DNA from: Willaertia magna
Taxonomy: Eukaryota; Heterolobosea; Eutetramitea; Acrasida; Naegleriidae
Assembly (NCBI GenBank): GCA_902984215.1
Contig: CADWAF010003050.1
Location: 1 to 25,460, forward strand
Reading direction: 5' to 3'
DNA: 25,460 bases
Position 1 is the stretch's first letter. The number at the start of each line of letters is the position of its first letter. Both the position numbers and the translations under genes were made by a program. The notes beneath the pieces are model-generated. The model was not told where the DNA came from, did not search any database, and saw only the letters and a program-made list of their open reading frames with translations. This document shows positions 8,890 through 17,364 of this stretch, in pieces.

Positions 8890-10388
8890 ATGCAACAATT
8901 ACATTCCGAAGTAAACTTTGATCTACCATTTTATGAAACACCACTAGGGTATGTAGTAGTGTGTGAAAAATTGTTAATTTGACAATGTTAATTTAAATAA
9001 TAATCAGTACTCATTATGAAATTGGATATCATGTTGGTTCACATTTTAAAGAAAGAATTCAATCCTTTTTACAAAGAAAAGATTTACCATTTCAATCCGT
9101 TTATTTACCATATATCAATGAAAATTTAACAATTATTCAACAATGGATTGCCTTTTCAAAAAAAGAATTTCCAAATTTAGTAGAAGAAATTAAAGGACTG
9201 GCAAATGGTTCACAAGTGCCAATTGAATGGATTTTCTCAATGAATATGTTTACAGAATTAAGAAATTTAATGAGTAACAAGACTGCTGAACCATCTTCTG
9301 CTTTAAATATTAAACCAATCCAAATTATTAATCCAACAACAAATAATACAACTGAAGAATCAACAACTGAAAATAATACAACCACTATTATTAATAATAA
9401 AGAAGAAGAACTACCTAAATATCCACCAAAAGAATGTACAGATATATTTATCAATATTTTAAATGGTAATCAACTATTAGGTCATAATGAAGATCATGAA
9501 AAATCAATGAAAGAATATGCTTATATTATTAAAGTAAATTTAAAAGTATTAAATTCAGATAATAATTTAAATAATAATAATGAAAATAATTTTACAATTA
9601 GAAGATTTACAGCATATTGCTATCCATGTATTTTACCTGGAAATACTTTTGGATTTAATGAACATTTTTGTGTTACAACAAATGGTGAACCACCAAAATT
9701 TATTCTTTTAGAGAATGGTATTCCACGTTATTTATTAAATAGATATATTTTAGAAAGTAATAGTTTACAAAATGCTTTAGAAAGATTAAAAGAAAAGAGT
9801 TTAATTTTAGCATCTGGATTTGCTGCAAATTTTGTTTCGTTATCTACAACAACAACAAATACAACTACATCTACTAGTGCTGCAGTTCAAGATACAATTG
9901 TTAGGGAACAAGGGTTACAATTAAGGGAAATGTTAAATGTAGAGATTGCTCCTTCATTAGATGGAATTCATCCAGAGATTTCAATTCATAAAATTGAACC
10001 AATTACTTTAGAAGATGTTTCACATTGTAAGAACAACAATTGTGAAGAAGGAAAGAAACAACAAACATTTTATGCTCATTGTAATAGTTATTTACATTTA
10101 AAGGTAGATCAATATGAATATCCAAGTTCTAAATTTAGAATGGAAAGAGCTAATGAATTTAAAGTAATTGTAAATGAAGATGGTGTAAAGGAGTTTTTAG
10201 GAGATGAAAAGAATGAAACATTTCCAATATTTAGAAAACAAGTACCACCTGATGGTTCAGCTACTTTAGCTACAGCAATATTTAATTTTAATGAAAATGT
10301 TTTAAAGATTTTTATTAAAAATCCAAAAGATTTAAGTTTGGAACCAATTCATATTATTTCTTTGGAAAATGGCAATTTAAAACAATAA
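8890..10388 (+). CDS. C45-type Ntn-hydrolase (acyl-CoA:6-APA acyltransferase-like), two exons
   Basis: Exon 1 is 8890-8948 and exon 2 is 9008-10388, split by a 59-nt GTATGT...CAG intron; 479 residues. The join creates the N-terminal segment HYEIGYHVGSHFKERI, typical of the C45 family. It is followed by LVEEIKGLANGSQVPIEWIFSMNMFTE, matching the helix before the nucleophile. The predicted catalytic cysteine is C163 (PKECTDIFIN), followed by LLGHNEDH, the HNED element of the family. Later FTAYCYPCILPGNTFGFNEH matches its core sheet. Members self-process before the Cys and act as amide hydrolases or acyltransferases; examples are fungal penicillin acyltransferase and insect Tan. The residue before the cysteine is Glu instead of the frequent Gly, and an Asn/Thr/Glu-rich insertion of about 40 residues precedes it. 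No signal peptide is evident. The natural substrate cannot be told from sequence. Confidence 0.8.
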
Positions 10389-10505
10389 ATTATTATTACA
10401 AATGAATAAGTATTTTTATGAGAACATTTAAATTGTAAAAACTGGTGGACGATTAAAATACAGGTCAAAATTCAGGTCCAACATTAAATTTATTAAAAAA
10501 TAAAC

Positions 10506-12167
10506 ATGAAAAGAAGAGATAAAAGTGAATACGAACAATTCATGATGAATTTTTACACTAATAACGACTCAACAAAAGATTACATTGGCGTTTCCCATTC
10601 TGAAGCAATATCCACGTTAAACCCAAAAGATAAAGATGAATGCCAATCAATAATTTATTTCTCTTATTTCCGCAATATTATTAACAAATGTTTATCCTTT
10701 ATGATTAGGCAAGACCAAGAGAAAAAGAATAAATTGAATGAAGAAAAGGATCAATTAGTATTAAATGATATTAAAAGAGAAGTTGTAATTTGTTTTAACT
10801 CATTCAACCTTAATAACTCCCAAAGTTCTAAAGATTTCGAGATGTATTGTTCAGCTTTTAAATTGTTAAAAGCTGTTCTTGTGGATAAACAAACACCAAT
10901 ATCTGACGATTTAAATAATTTAGAGAAAAATATAGATGAAAATACGACAAACAAAAAGGAAAATGAAACTAATAATTTTATAAAAGAAGATATTCTTTCA
11001 ATTTTAATTTTCATTAATTACTATTTATTTAAGGAATTTATACTTAACAACAAAGAAAATATTTCTTTACTAGAAGATTTGGAAAAAAAGTTAGAAAATT
11101 TTAAGCGAATTTTTAAAAAAATATTATTATTTAAGGGTTTTATTTTTTGTATTTGTACCTTTATTAATATTTACAATTTAATACCCAATACTGATTTATT
11201 ATCTCAAGTTAAATATTCTTTCATTAAGGAGGTATTTAAGTATTGCTGTTATTCAAATATAATTTATCCAAGAGAAACAGAAATGCATTTGGTTAACGTT
11301 GGAAATGAAATAGTAAATTTTATTTTATCAAAAAGCGAAATTTCAAGAAAACAAGCAAAATTTTTGCAATACTGCCTTAGAAGAATTTCTACCTCAAATC
11401 TGGGGAGAACAAACCCACAATTTACTTTATTTTTCACTAGAGTAATACAGGATAATTTGGTGAATAATATTCACGAAGAATTTATAGATTTTCAACAATT
11501 CAAAGAAGGTTTGTTAAAAGTGTTGGATAAACCTCAAATAGAGGTGTACTTTTTTGAAAATTTAAGTAAATTTACAAAAGAAAAGAAAATTAGTCTCGTT
11601 TATTTGGCAATTAATTCTATGTACTGCAGTTTTTCAATAAGACCATTTCATAAATTTGCTCATGGATTATTCAATGCTTATTTCACAGTATATAGTGAGA
11701 ATTCTCTTGAAAAGATGGAACTACAGGAAAGAGATGTGTTATTGAGTCACTGTTTACATAATTTTCATATTTTATTTGGTGAGGAAAATAATGAATATTC
11801 ATACGTTTATAGAGCTAGTTATTGCTCTGTCATTCCAATAACGGTCATTAATGTTTATGCCTATCAGTTCGCTGTTTTTAAGTATGTACAATTGCAATTG
11901 AACAACTCTACCCTAAAAACAATATGTAAAATCTCTTTGGAATTGCTAGGGATTAAGGCTGCCAGTTATTTGCTATTGTTTTCTGAAAAAATAGAACCAG
12001 TATTAAGAAAAACAGTTTTGACTAATGCGTTTGATATTTTGAACCTATTTGAAGAAAATCCAGAGTCGTTACTGCATTTTGAAAAAAACAAATTATTGGA
12101 ATTATTAGAGGATAATGTACAATATGATTATGTTTCTGACAACGATTCCTATTCTGAAGTGCCTTAG
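10506..12167 (+). CDS. Hypothetical helical protein, 553 aa
   Basis: One exon encoding 553 residues; I do not recognise the family. Apart from an Asn/Lys/Glu loop at about residues 135-160, it looks like a globular all-helical protein. Leucine/isoleucine/phenylalanine-rich helices repeat along the whole length, as in alpha-solenoid proteins, and it ends in an acidic tail. Two hydrophobic stretches (about residues 160-180, and 205-225 containing GFIFCICTFINIYNLI) could be membrane-associated but carry several polar neighbours. A helical segment with RASYCSVIPITVINVYAYQF lies near residue 440. The start ATG in AATAAACATG has the A-rich context normal here. It is in the same direction as the C45 gene upstream (117 bp) and the disordered gene downstream (75 bp), but such closeness is ordinary in this compact genome and does not imply shared function. 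Confidence 0.65.
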   Translation: MKRRDKSEYEQFMMNFYTNNDSTKDYIGVSHSEAISTLNPKDKDECQSIIYFSYFRNIINKCLSFMIRQDQEKKNKLNEEKDQLVLNDIKREVVICFNSFNLNNSQSSKDFEMYCSAFKLLKAVLVDKQTPISDDLNNLEKNIDENTTNKKENETNNFIKEDILSILIFINYYLFKEFILNNKENISLLEDLEKKLENFKRIFKKILLFKGFIFCICTFINIYNLIPNTDLLSQVKYSFIKEVFKYCCYSNIIYPRETEMHLVNVGNEIVNFILSKSEISRKQAKFLQYCLRRISTSNLGRTNPQFTLFFTRVIQDNLVNNIHEEFIDFQQFKEGLLKVLDKPQIEVYFFENLSKFTKEKKISLVYLAINSMYCSFSIRPFHKFAHGLFNAYFTVYSENSLEKMELQERDVLLSHCLHNFHILFGEENNEYSYVYRASYCSVIPITVINVYAYQFAVFKYVQLQLNNSTLKTICKISLELLGIKAASYLLLFSEKIEPVLRKTVLTNAFDILNLFEENPESLLHFEKNKLLELLEDNVQYDYVSDNDSYSEVP

Positions 12168-12242
12168 TATTACTGACGGTTAAAAAATTACCAAAAATTA
12201 GATTGTTTGTTAAAATGATGTAATTTCGAAAATGGAAAAAAA

Positions 12243-13343
12243 ATGGAATCCTCGTTTGATTTAGGTCTTCCAGAAGATAAGATATTTAAACTTGTAGGGA
12301 TGGATGAAAGTGAATTGAAAGGTTTATCATCTCATATAGAATTGAGAGTTAATGCATCATCTAGGCCAAACAGTAATATGAGATGTTCTTCTTCGAGTCT
12401 TTCTTCTCCTTCTATTAAGGCTAAAAAAGATAAAACACAATTTTCTCCTTCTGTTATCAACATGTCCTCAGAATTATTATTCAATAAAATTAAGCCAGAA
12501 AGTACGTTTATAACTGAGGCATCTCCTCCCTTATTAATTCATAATAGAATAAATCCTAGGTATGAATCCTATATGAATAGATATAAATCAGAATATAGGT
12601 TTGTACAAACCCAATTACAACAAACTGATGAAATGGAAGAAACAGAAGAAGAGGAAACAAATAATATGGAAATAGCAACAATAAGGTCTCATTCAGCGAG
12701 TGCAGTACCTACTCTTCCCTCAGTTATAACTAATGGACGATTATCAAGAAAAGGTTCATCCTCATTCTCATCTCCTACCTACAGAGAAAAGCGAATAAAA
12801 CAACCAGCTTTTCAACCACTACTTGTAAATAACAATAATTTGTTTCATCAAACTAGCTTAGACCAACAGAATAATATATGGGATATTGCTCCAACATTTA
12901 AAAGCCTTACAACAAAGTTAAAGACAAATAGAGCTAAGATGATTTACCAGAAAAAACAAAAGACTAATGATATTGAACAAAATACCAATCATAACAATAA
13001 TCCTCAACCTTCTCCAAAGAATAATACTTATAATTCTGTTAAAAGTTCTAGAGAAGTAGTTAAAACTTATCAAAAGAAAAATGCAAAGAATTTAGAAAAT
13101 AGGAAAGGTATAAACAATGAAAAGGTTAATTCGCTTAAAACTTTTGTAATGTTTGACCAACAACGTCCTTCTTCCTTACACAGGCACAATTATACGTCTC
13201 AACATAAGGCTGATGATGAGAAAGAAAAATCCCCTAAAATGCATTATAAACTAAGTCACTTAAATACAGTCTTCAAAAGTGTACAAGCAAAAAGGCCCAA
13301 TGGTTTAATTGCCAATGGTTCTAGAACCTTTATAAAAGTGTAA
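12243..13343 (+). CDS. Hypothetical basic, Ser/Asn-rich disordered protein, 366 aa
   Basis: One exon encoding 366 residues with no family I can name. It is Ser-, Lys- and Asn-rich throughout, with many basic kinase-site-like strings (RKGSSS, RSHSAS, SSFSSPTYREKR) and one acidic patch (EMEETEEEETNN, about residue 132). The last 100 residues are strongly basic (KTYQKKNAKNLENRKG and similar). These features suggest an unfolded regulatory or cytoskeleton/nucleic-acid associated protein, by inference only. The start ATG follows seven A's. A short upstream frame begins at 12232 (10 codons) and overlaps this start in another frame, so scanning ribosomes could initiate there first; it may lower translation. 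Confidence 0.62.
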   Translation: MESSFDLGLPEDKIFKLVGMDESELKGLSSHIELRVNASSRPNSNMRCSSSSLSSPSIKAKKDKTQFSPSVINMSSELLFNKIKPESTFITEASPPLLIHNRINPRYESYMNRYKSEYRFVQTQLQQTDEMEETEEEETNNMEIATIRSHSASAVPTLPSVITNGRLSRKGSSSFSSPTYREKRIKQPAFQPLLVNNNNLFHQTSLDQQNNIWDIAPTFKSLTTKLKTNRAKMIYQKKQKTNDIEQNTNHNNNPQPSPKNNTYNSVKSSREVVKTYQKKNAKNLENRKGINNEKVNSLKTFVMFDQQRPSSLHRHNYTSQHKADDEKEKSPKMHYKLSHLNTVFKSVQAKRPNGLIANGSRTFIKV

Positions 13344-13400
13344 CATATTAACAATAAGAATTAATTATTAGTAATTGTATTTTTATTATTTGTTGTTAAA

Positions 13401-13604
13401 ATGTTGAACGGTCTAGTAAGGAAAGATGTAAACAAAAGACTTTTGCTCTACTCCACAAAGTATAAAGAAATCAAAAACAAGGACGAACCTTTCATGTTGG
13501 TCAATTTGAATAGACAAACACGTTTAGATTCTTCATACTATTGCTTCATAATAGAGTATCGGAACAATCATCTACATCTCCCATCTCTTTCATATTGTAC
13601 TTGA
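13401..13604 (+). CDS. Possible small protein or decayed gene remnant, 67 aa
   Basis: An open frame of 67 residues follows the disordered gene by 57 bp. The start lies in TTGTTAAAATG, which is acceptable for this genome but lacks the longer A run of most neighbours. The product is basic at first (LVRKDVNKRLLLYSTKYKEIKNK) and then Tyr/His rich. I see no domain, transmembrane segment or continuing exon: the following sequence closes in all frames within a short distance and no good splice donor is visible. It could be a small basic protein, a remnant of a longer gene, or chance. I rate it weak. Confidence 0.25.
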   Translation: MLNGLVRKDVNKRLLLYSTKYKEIKNKDEPFMLVNLNRQTRLDSSYYCFIIEYRNNHLHLPSLSYCT

Positions 13605-13700
13605 ATGAACACAAGACAGAACATTTTCTTTATAAAGGAAGAAAAGTCCCCAACAAAAGAAACCTTGGTTTTTTAGATAAGTGCAAATACAACGCTAAAA

Positions 13701-13821
13701 CATTATAGCACCTATCCTAAAATCACCTTAGGGTTGGGTGATAGCAAAGTATCCCATAAGAGAGTACTTCACTATCCTTGTGGCGTGTTCACACAAAGCA
13801 CATAAAAGAGTACCTCCCTTG
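13701..13821. repeat. GC-elevated spacer with imperfect direct repeats
   Basis: Bases 13681-13850 are about 41% GC by count, clearly above neighbouring spacer. Two imperfect direct copies lie 49 bases apart: 13745-13780 and 13794-13821 share CAAAG, CATAAnAGAGTAC and CCTTG in that order. A weaker third copy may lie at 13701-13719. A 6-bp stem ATCACC/GGTGAT (13722-13727 with 13737-13742) encloses a 9-base loop. In AT-rich genomes such islands can mark structured RNA genes or gene remnants. I find no tRNA box pair. On the minus strand the same stretch could be the decayed end of the neighbouring RCC1 gene's BTB domain. Confidence 0.4.
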
Positions 13822-13906
13822 GCTACTAGAACAGCTCTTTATGATGACATTTTTTATATCTAATTTTTAAATTTTAATGTTAGCGCCAAAAATTAAACAA
13901 ACAAAT

Positions 13907-14986
13907 TTACTCCTCTAAATGAAAAACAACATCACTTAATGAATTGTTTAACAGTTTTTTGTGGGCTAATGCAATAATTTGCTTCTTTTGTTTGCTATTA
14001 ATTTTGTAATTGGTTTGAAAAATATAAAGAGCATTTTTGCAATTTTCAATATTTAACATTGCATAGTTATATTTCCAATTACAATCAATCTCGTTTAATT
14101 TCGTAAAACTTTTGTAATTTTTTTGTCCAATAACATAAAAGCCATCATCAGTCAAAATACAATTAATACTCAATGCACAACTAAATACTTTTTTAATTGT
14201 AATATTATTATTTACTATAATTTTTGTAAATTCTTTTACATCTTTGTTATCAGAAGTACCTAATTGAAATGAAGTATTTTCTCCACTTCCATATAATTCA
14301 TTATGATAGTTTAATAATAAAGTTCCTTCAGGTGCAGTAGCAATTTTCTTTACTTTAAATGGAATATTTAATTTTGTTGGATAAGATAGAATACTAATCC
14401 CTTCTTCTAATTTACCTAATTGACCTCTCGTATTTTCACCACTACCAAAAACATTACCGTTATCATCTAAAATAATGGTGTGGTAATATCCACATTGTAA
14501 ATCTTTAATTTGTTTTGTTGGTAGTTTATCTATTTTAATAAAATCGTTTAATGTTTCAGCAAATCCGTCAAACGCTTGTACACATCCACCTATTATTAGT
14601 TCATTATTTTGTGTTACAAAAACAACAATATCTGCACCACAAGAAATAAATTTAATTTCATCTTCAATTTTTACTGATTCTGTTAATTTACTATAAGTTT
14701 TACCAAAATCACCATAAATATATAATTGATTAAACTGATCCATTAATAAAAAGAAAAATTCACCACTTGCAATAAACGCAATGAAGGAATTTGTTTCAAT
14801 TTTTATGAAATCTTGAGAATCATATCCTTTCAATTTACCTTTAAAATAAACCTCGCCATTCTCAGTTAAAATTAAACAATAACCTATCCCACTAGCCACT
14901 TGTCTTATCTTATGATGAAAATCAAAATTGACTATGCGTTTCTCAAACTCTCCACTTTCGACACATGCAATTTTATTTTCAGACAT
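13907..14986 (-). CDS. RCC1-repeat protein with a truncated BTB start
   Basis: Encodes 359 residues on the minus strand. RCC1-type blades are visible as repeats ending in patterns such as VFGSGENTRGQLG and LYGSGENTSFQLG, each preceded by a V-x-C-G-x-x-H/F-T-x-x-L element (LQCGYYHTIILDDNG, VASGIGYCLILTENG). About six or seven blades make a propeller, the RCC1 fold used for protein-protein contact and guanine-nucleotide exchange. The final 17 residues, KKLLNNSLSDVVFHLEE, look like the first strand of a BTB/POZ domain, which normally runs another 100 residues. The protein stops there. A GT-AG pair at 13910/13860 could splice out 51 nt and add about ten BTB-like residues, stopping at 13826-13828. 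RCC1-BTB proteins are usually Cullin-3 adaptors; with no full BTB this one probably is not. Start ATG follows five A's. Confidence 0.82.
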   Translation of the reverse strand: MSENKIACVESGEFEKRIVNFDFHHKIRQVASGIGYCLILTENGEVYFKGKLKGYDSQDFIKIETNSFIAFIASGEFFFLLMDQFNQLYIYGDFGKTYSKLTESVKIEDEIKFISCGADIVVFVTQNNELIIGGCVQAFDGFAETLNDFIKIDKLPTKQIKDLQCGYYHTIILDDNGNVFGSGENTRGQLGKLEEGISILSYPTKLNIPFKVKKIATAPEGTLLLNYHNELYGSGENTSFQLGTSDNKDVKEFTKIIVNNNITIKKVFSCALSINCILTDDGFYVIGQKNYKSFTKLNEIDCNWKYNYAMLNIENCKNALYIFQTNYKINSKQKKQIIALAHKKLLNNSLSDVVFHLEE

Positions 14987-15055
14987 TTTTTATTACCAAG
15001 ATAATTTACAATAAATTTACAATTTTATTTCAATAAATATTTACAATATAATTAT

Positions 15056-15466
15056 TTATTCAGTATTAGAACCGTGCACTGTTATTGCATAAACTCCTTC
15101 AGCTTTATCTTGAATTCCTTGATATCTGGCTACCCAACTTTTTTGTGGAGCCATTGAACAAATTAAACCTTCAAATGAAGTACTTGTATTTGCAGATGGG
15201 TCACTTTTTACATGAGGACAATTTTCGCAACCATTCGTTTTAAATTGTTCTGCAGTTTTAACTAATCCACAAGTTATACAGGCTCTTAATTGTCTTAAAT
15301 TACTCGGAATAATATCGGATTGACTATATCCACCTTGTTGAAACATTTCACCACCTTCATCTTCATCATATTCTTCTTCTTGTTGATAGTTTTGTTGTTG
15401 CTGTTGGACTGGTTGATATTGTTGTGGGTATCCGTAAGGTGATTGGTAGTATTGTTGATGACTCAT
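15056..15466 (-). CDS. SPT4: Transcription elongation factor Spt4
   Basis: Encodes 136 residues. From about residue 58 it matches Spt4: LRACITCGLVKT, with C63-x2-C66, then FKTNGCENC giving C80-x2-C83 for the single zinc site. It continues with FEGLICSMAPQKSWVARYQGI and KAEGVYAITVHG, close to the conserved core. Spt4 pairs with the NGN domain of Spt5 (DSIF) and keeps RNA polymerase II processive. Most Spt4 proteins are 100-120 residues; here 55 extra N-terminal residues are Gln/Tyr-rich and acidic (low complexity). The start ATG follows eight A's. It is divergent from the 3-oxoacyl-ACP synthase gene with only 24 bp between start codons, so the two must share or overlap promoter elements. Confidence 0.93.
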   Translation of the reverse strand: MSHQQYYQSPYGYPQQYQPVQQQQQNYQQEEEYDEDEGGEMFQQGGYSQSDIIPSNLRQLRACITCGLVKTAEQFKTNGCENCPHVKSDPSANTSTSFEGLICSMAPQKSWVARYQGIQDKAEGVYAITVHGSNTE

Positions 15467-15490
15467 TTTTTTTTAAATTTTTTGAAAAAA
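15467..15490. promoter_or_regulatory. 24-bp divergent start-to-start gap
   Basis: The Spt4 start codon (15466-15464, minus strand) and the 3-oxoacyl-ACP synthase start (15491, plus strand) are separated by only 24 bases, all A/T except one G. The poly(A) tract before each ATG fills almost all of it. Any 5' UTRs must overlap the other gene's coding sequence, or transcription must start extremely close to the ATG. A bidirectional promoter is inferred from the layout; no distinct TATA or factor site can be separated from the homopolymers. Confidence 0.55.
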
Positions 15491-17021
15491 ATGAAGAAAC
15501 ATGTTTTGGCGCATTTAAAGCATTCTTCCAATGTTGTTGCAATCAATAATGGTGGTTCAAGTGGAAGATGTTTAGGGAATAAAAAGTTTTATAATCAAAG
15601 ACAATTTCATATCAAGAAACAGATTGAACAACCTAAGAGAGTGGTGGTGACGGGATTAGGAGTAGTTTCACCATTAGGTTGTGAAGTAAATACTTTCTGG
15701 AATGATTTAACAAAGGCTAGTAAGTTACCGCAACTAATTATCAATTAAAACTAATTATTAAAAACTATTCGCTAATGAATAATGAAAAGAGAGTGGAATT
15801 AAAATAGCACCTCAAAATTTTGAACAACTAAGTGATAAGGAGAAGAACATTTGGTCTAAACTACAAAGTAGAGTTGGTGGATATATAGATCAAATTGGAT
15901 TAGATAAAGCCTTAGATAAATGTTTAGCCTGTACTGAACAAACAAATAGAAGTAAGAGTATTCAAAAAAGTAGATTATCAAAGTTTATTCAATTTGGTAT
16001 GATTGCGGCAACAGAGGCTTTGAATGATTCTAAATTACAAATAGATGAAGCATTAAAACCTTACGTAGGTGTTAGTATGGGATCTTCTTTGGGTGCAGCT
16101 GCTGAGATTGGAGAGGCTTACTCTCTAGTTGACAATGAACAACAAAAGAAGGTTTCACCAGTGTTTTACCCTAGAGTGTTAAATAATATGGCATCGGGTT
16201 ATATTGCAATGCAACATGATTTACAAGGACCATTGCTTTCCATGTCAACTGCATGCGCCACTGGTGCTCATAGTATAGGTGAGGCATATCAAATGATTAA
16301 ATATAATCAAGCTAAAGTAATGTTATGTGGCGGATGTGAAAATTCTATTTATCCTGTATTTTATGTTGGATTTGCAAGAGCTAGAGCTTTGACAACAAAT
16401 TTAGACCCAGAAAAAGCATCAAGACCTTTTGATAAAGACAGAGATGGGTTTATTATGTCAGAGGGTGCTGGTTGCTTAGTATTGGAGGAATTGGAACACG
16501 CCCTTAATAGAGGGGCAAGAATTTATGCAGAAATTGGTGGTTATGGAGCTTCAGGTGATGCATACCATCCAACTGCACCTTCTCCTGATGGAAAGGCAGC
16601 AATATCAGCAATGAGAAATGCTTTAAATGAATCTATTTTAGATATTTCTATTGAGGATATTAATCATGTTAATTGTCATGCTACTAGTACGCCAACTGGA
16701 GATAAAGTTGAACTTTCAGCTGTGCAAACCTTATTCAAGGATGCCTCTCAAAAAGTTTATATCAACAGCTTAAAGGGAGCACTTGGACATATGTTGGGGG
16801 CTGCAGGAGCTTCAGAGTCGGTAGGCACTGTTTTATCTATATACCACAATATAATTCCACCAACCCTTAATTTCGAAAATTTGGACGAAGATATAACATT
16901 AAGTGACAATATTGAGATTGTATCAAATCAATCAAAACAGACACAATTGACTGCCGCACTGTGCAATTCATTTGGATTCGGTGGAACTAATTCCAGCATA
17001 CTTTTCTGTAGATACAAGTAA
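15491..17021 (+). CDS. Mitochondrial-type 3-oxoacyl-[acyl-carrier-protein] synthase (KAS II/FabF type), two exons
   Basis: Exon 1 is 15491-15719 and exon 2 is 15790-17021, split by a 70-nt GTAAGT...AAG intron; the join gives ...TKA-KSGIKIAP, matching the KSGI motif, and 486 residues. Condensation of malonyl-ACP with acyl-ACP is expected from the complete catalytic set: C232 in STACATG, H373 in VNCHATSTPTG, K405 and H410 in SLKGALGHMLGAAGA, and a FGFGGTN tail. The Cys-His-His spacing agrees with FabF. The first 49 residues are basic and nearly free of acidic residues, as in a mitochondrial targeting peptide, so a role in mitochondrial fatty acid/lipoate synthesis is likely. An in-frame ATG at 15458 would add 11 residues but overlaps the Spt4 start. 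ATG 15491 after six A's is preferred. It is about 70 residues longer than bacterial FabF. Confidence 0.92.
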
Positions 17022-17364
17022 CAACGCACGTTCAGCAAATTAAACTTTGAAATTGTAATGAAGGACAGTTTTTGATAGAGTTCCAGTTGGACATTAGAAC
17101 GAAATTCAATTCCATAAAGATATTATTTACCTTTTATGTCCACACTTATCCCTAAATGACAAACAAATTCCAATATAAATGTGTCACTCCAAAAGAAATA
17201 TTCATATTTCAACATTAAAAAAACAAACCAAACAAAAAGTAAGCCATTCCCAACAACCGGCGGTCAAAGAAAGATAACGCAAAATCAGTTAGTATTGTCA
17301 CAATACTGTAAAGTACTCTGTATAATTATACAAACCCACCAACTGTAAATTAATATAAACCATT
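17022..17364. other. Spacer of 343 bp before the second P450, with a palindrome
   Basis: No gene is visible. Near the right end, 17291-17307 reads AGTATTGTCACAATACT, a perfect 8-bp inverted repeat around one central base, 58-74 bases before the P450 start codon. Such a compact palindrome could be a dimeric transcription-factor site. The rest is A-rich with a poly(A) run near 17216-17223. The spacer should carry the P450 promoter and the 3' end of the synthase gene. Confidence 0.45.

Noticed and set aside
12232..12264. Ten-codon upstream frame as a separate gene
   Set aside because: Too short and overlapping the start of the 366-residue gene; noted only as a possible regulatory upstream frame.
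13690..13850. tRNA gene in the GC-elevated island
   Set aside because: No 7-bp acceptor stem with GGTTCnAnnCC-type T arm and D arm could be found on either strand.
15443..15490. Longer N-terminus for the 3-oxoacyl-ACP synthase
   Set aside because: The frame opens at a TTG and has an ATG at 15458, but both overlap Spt4 coding sequence. ATG 15491 has the poly(A) context used by neighbours and leaves a normal basic targeting peptide. Not excluded, only less likely.
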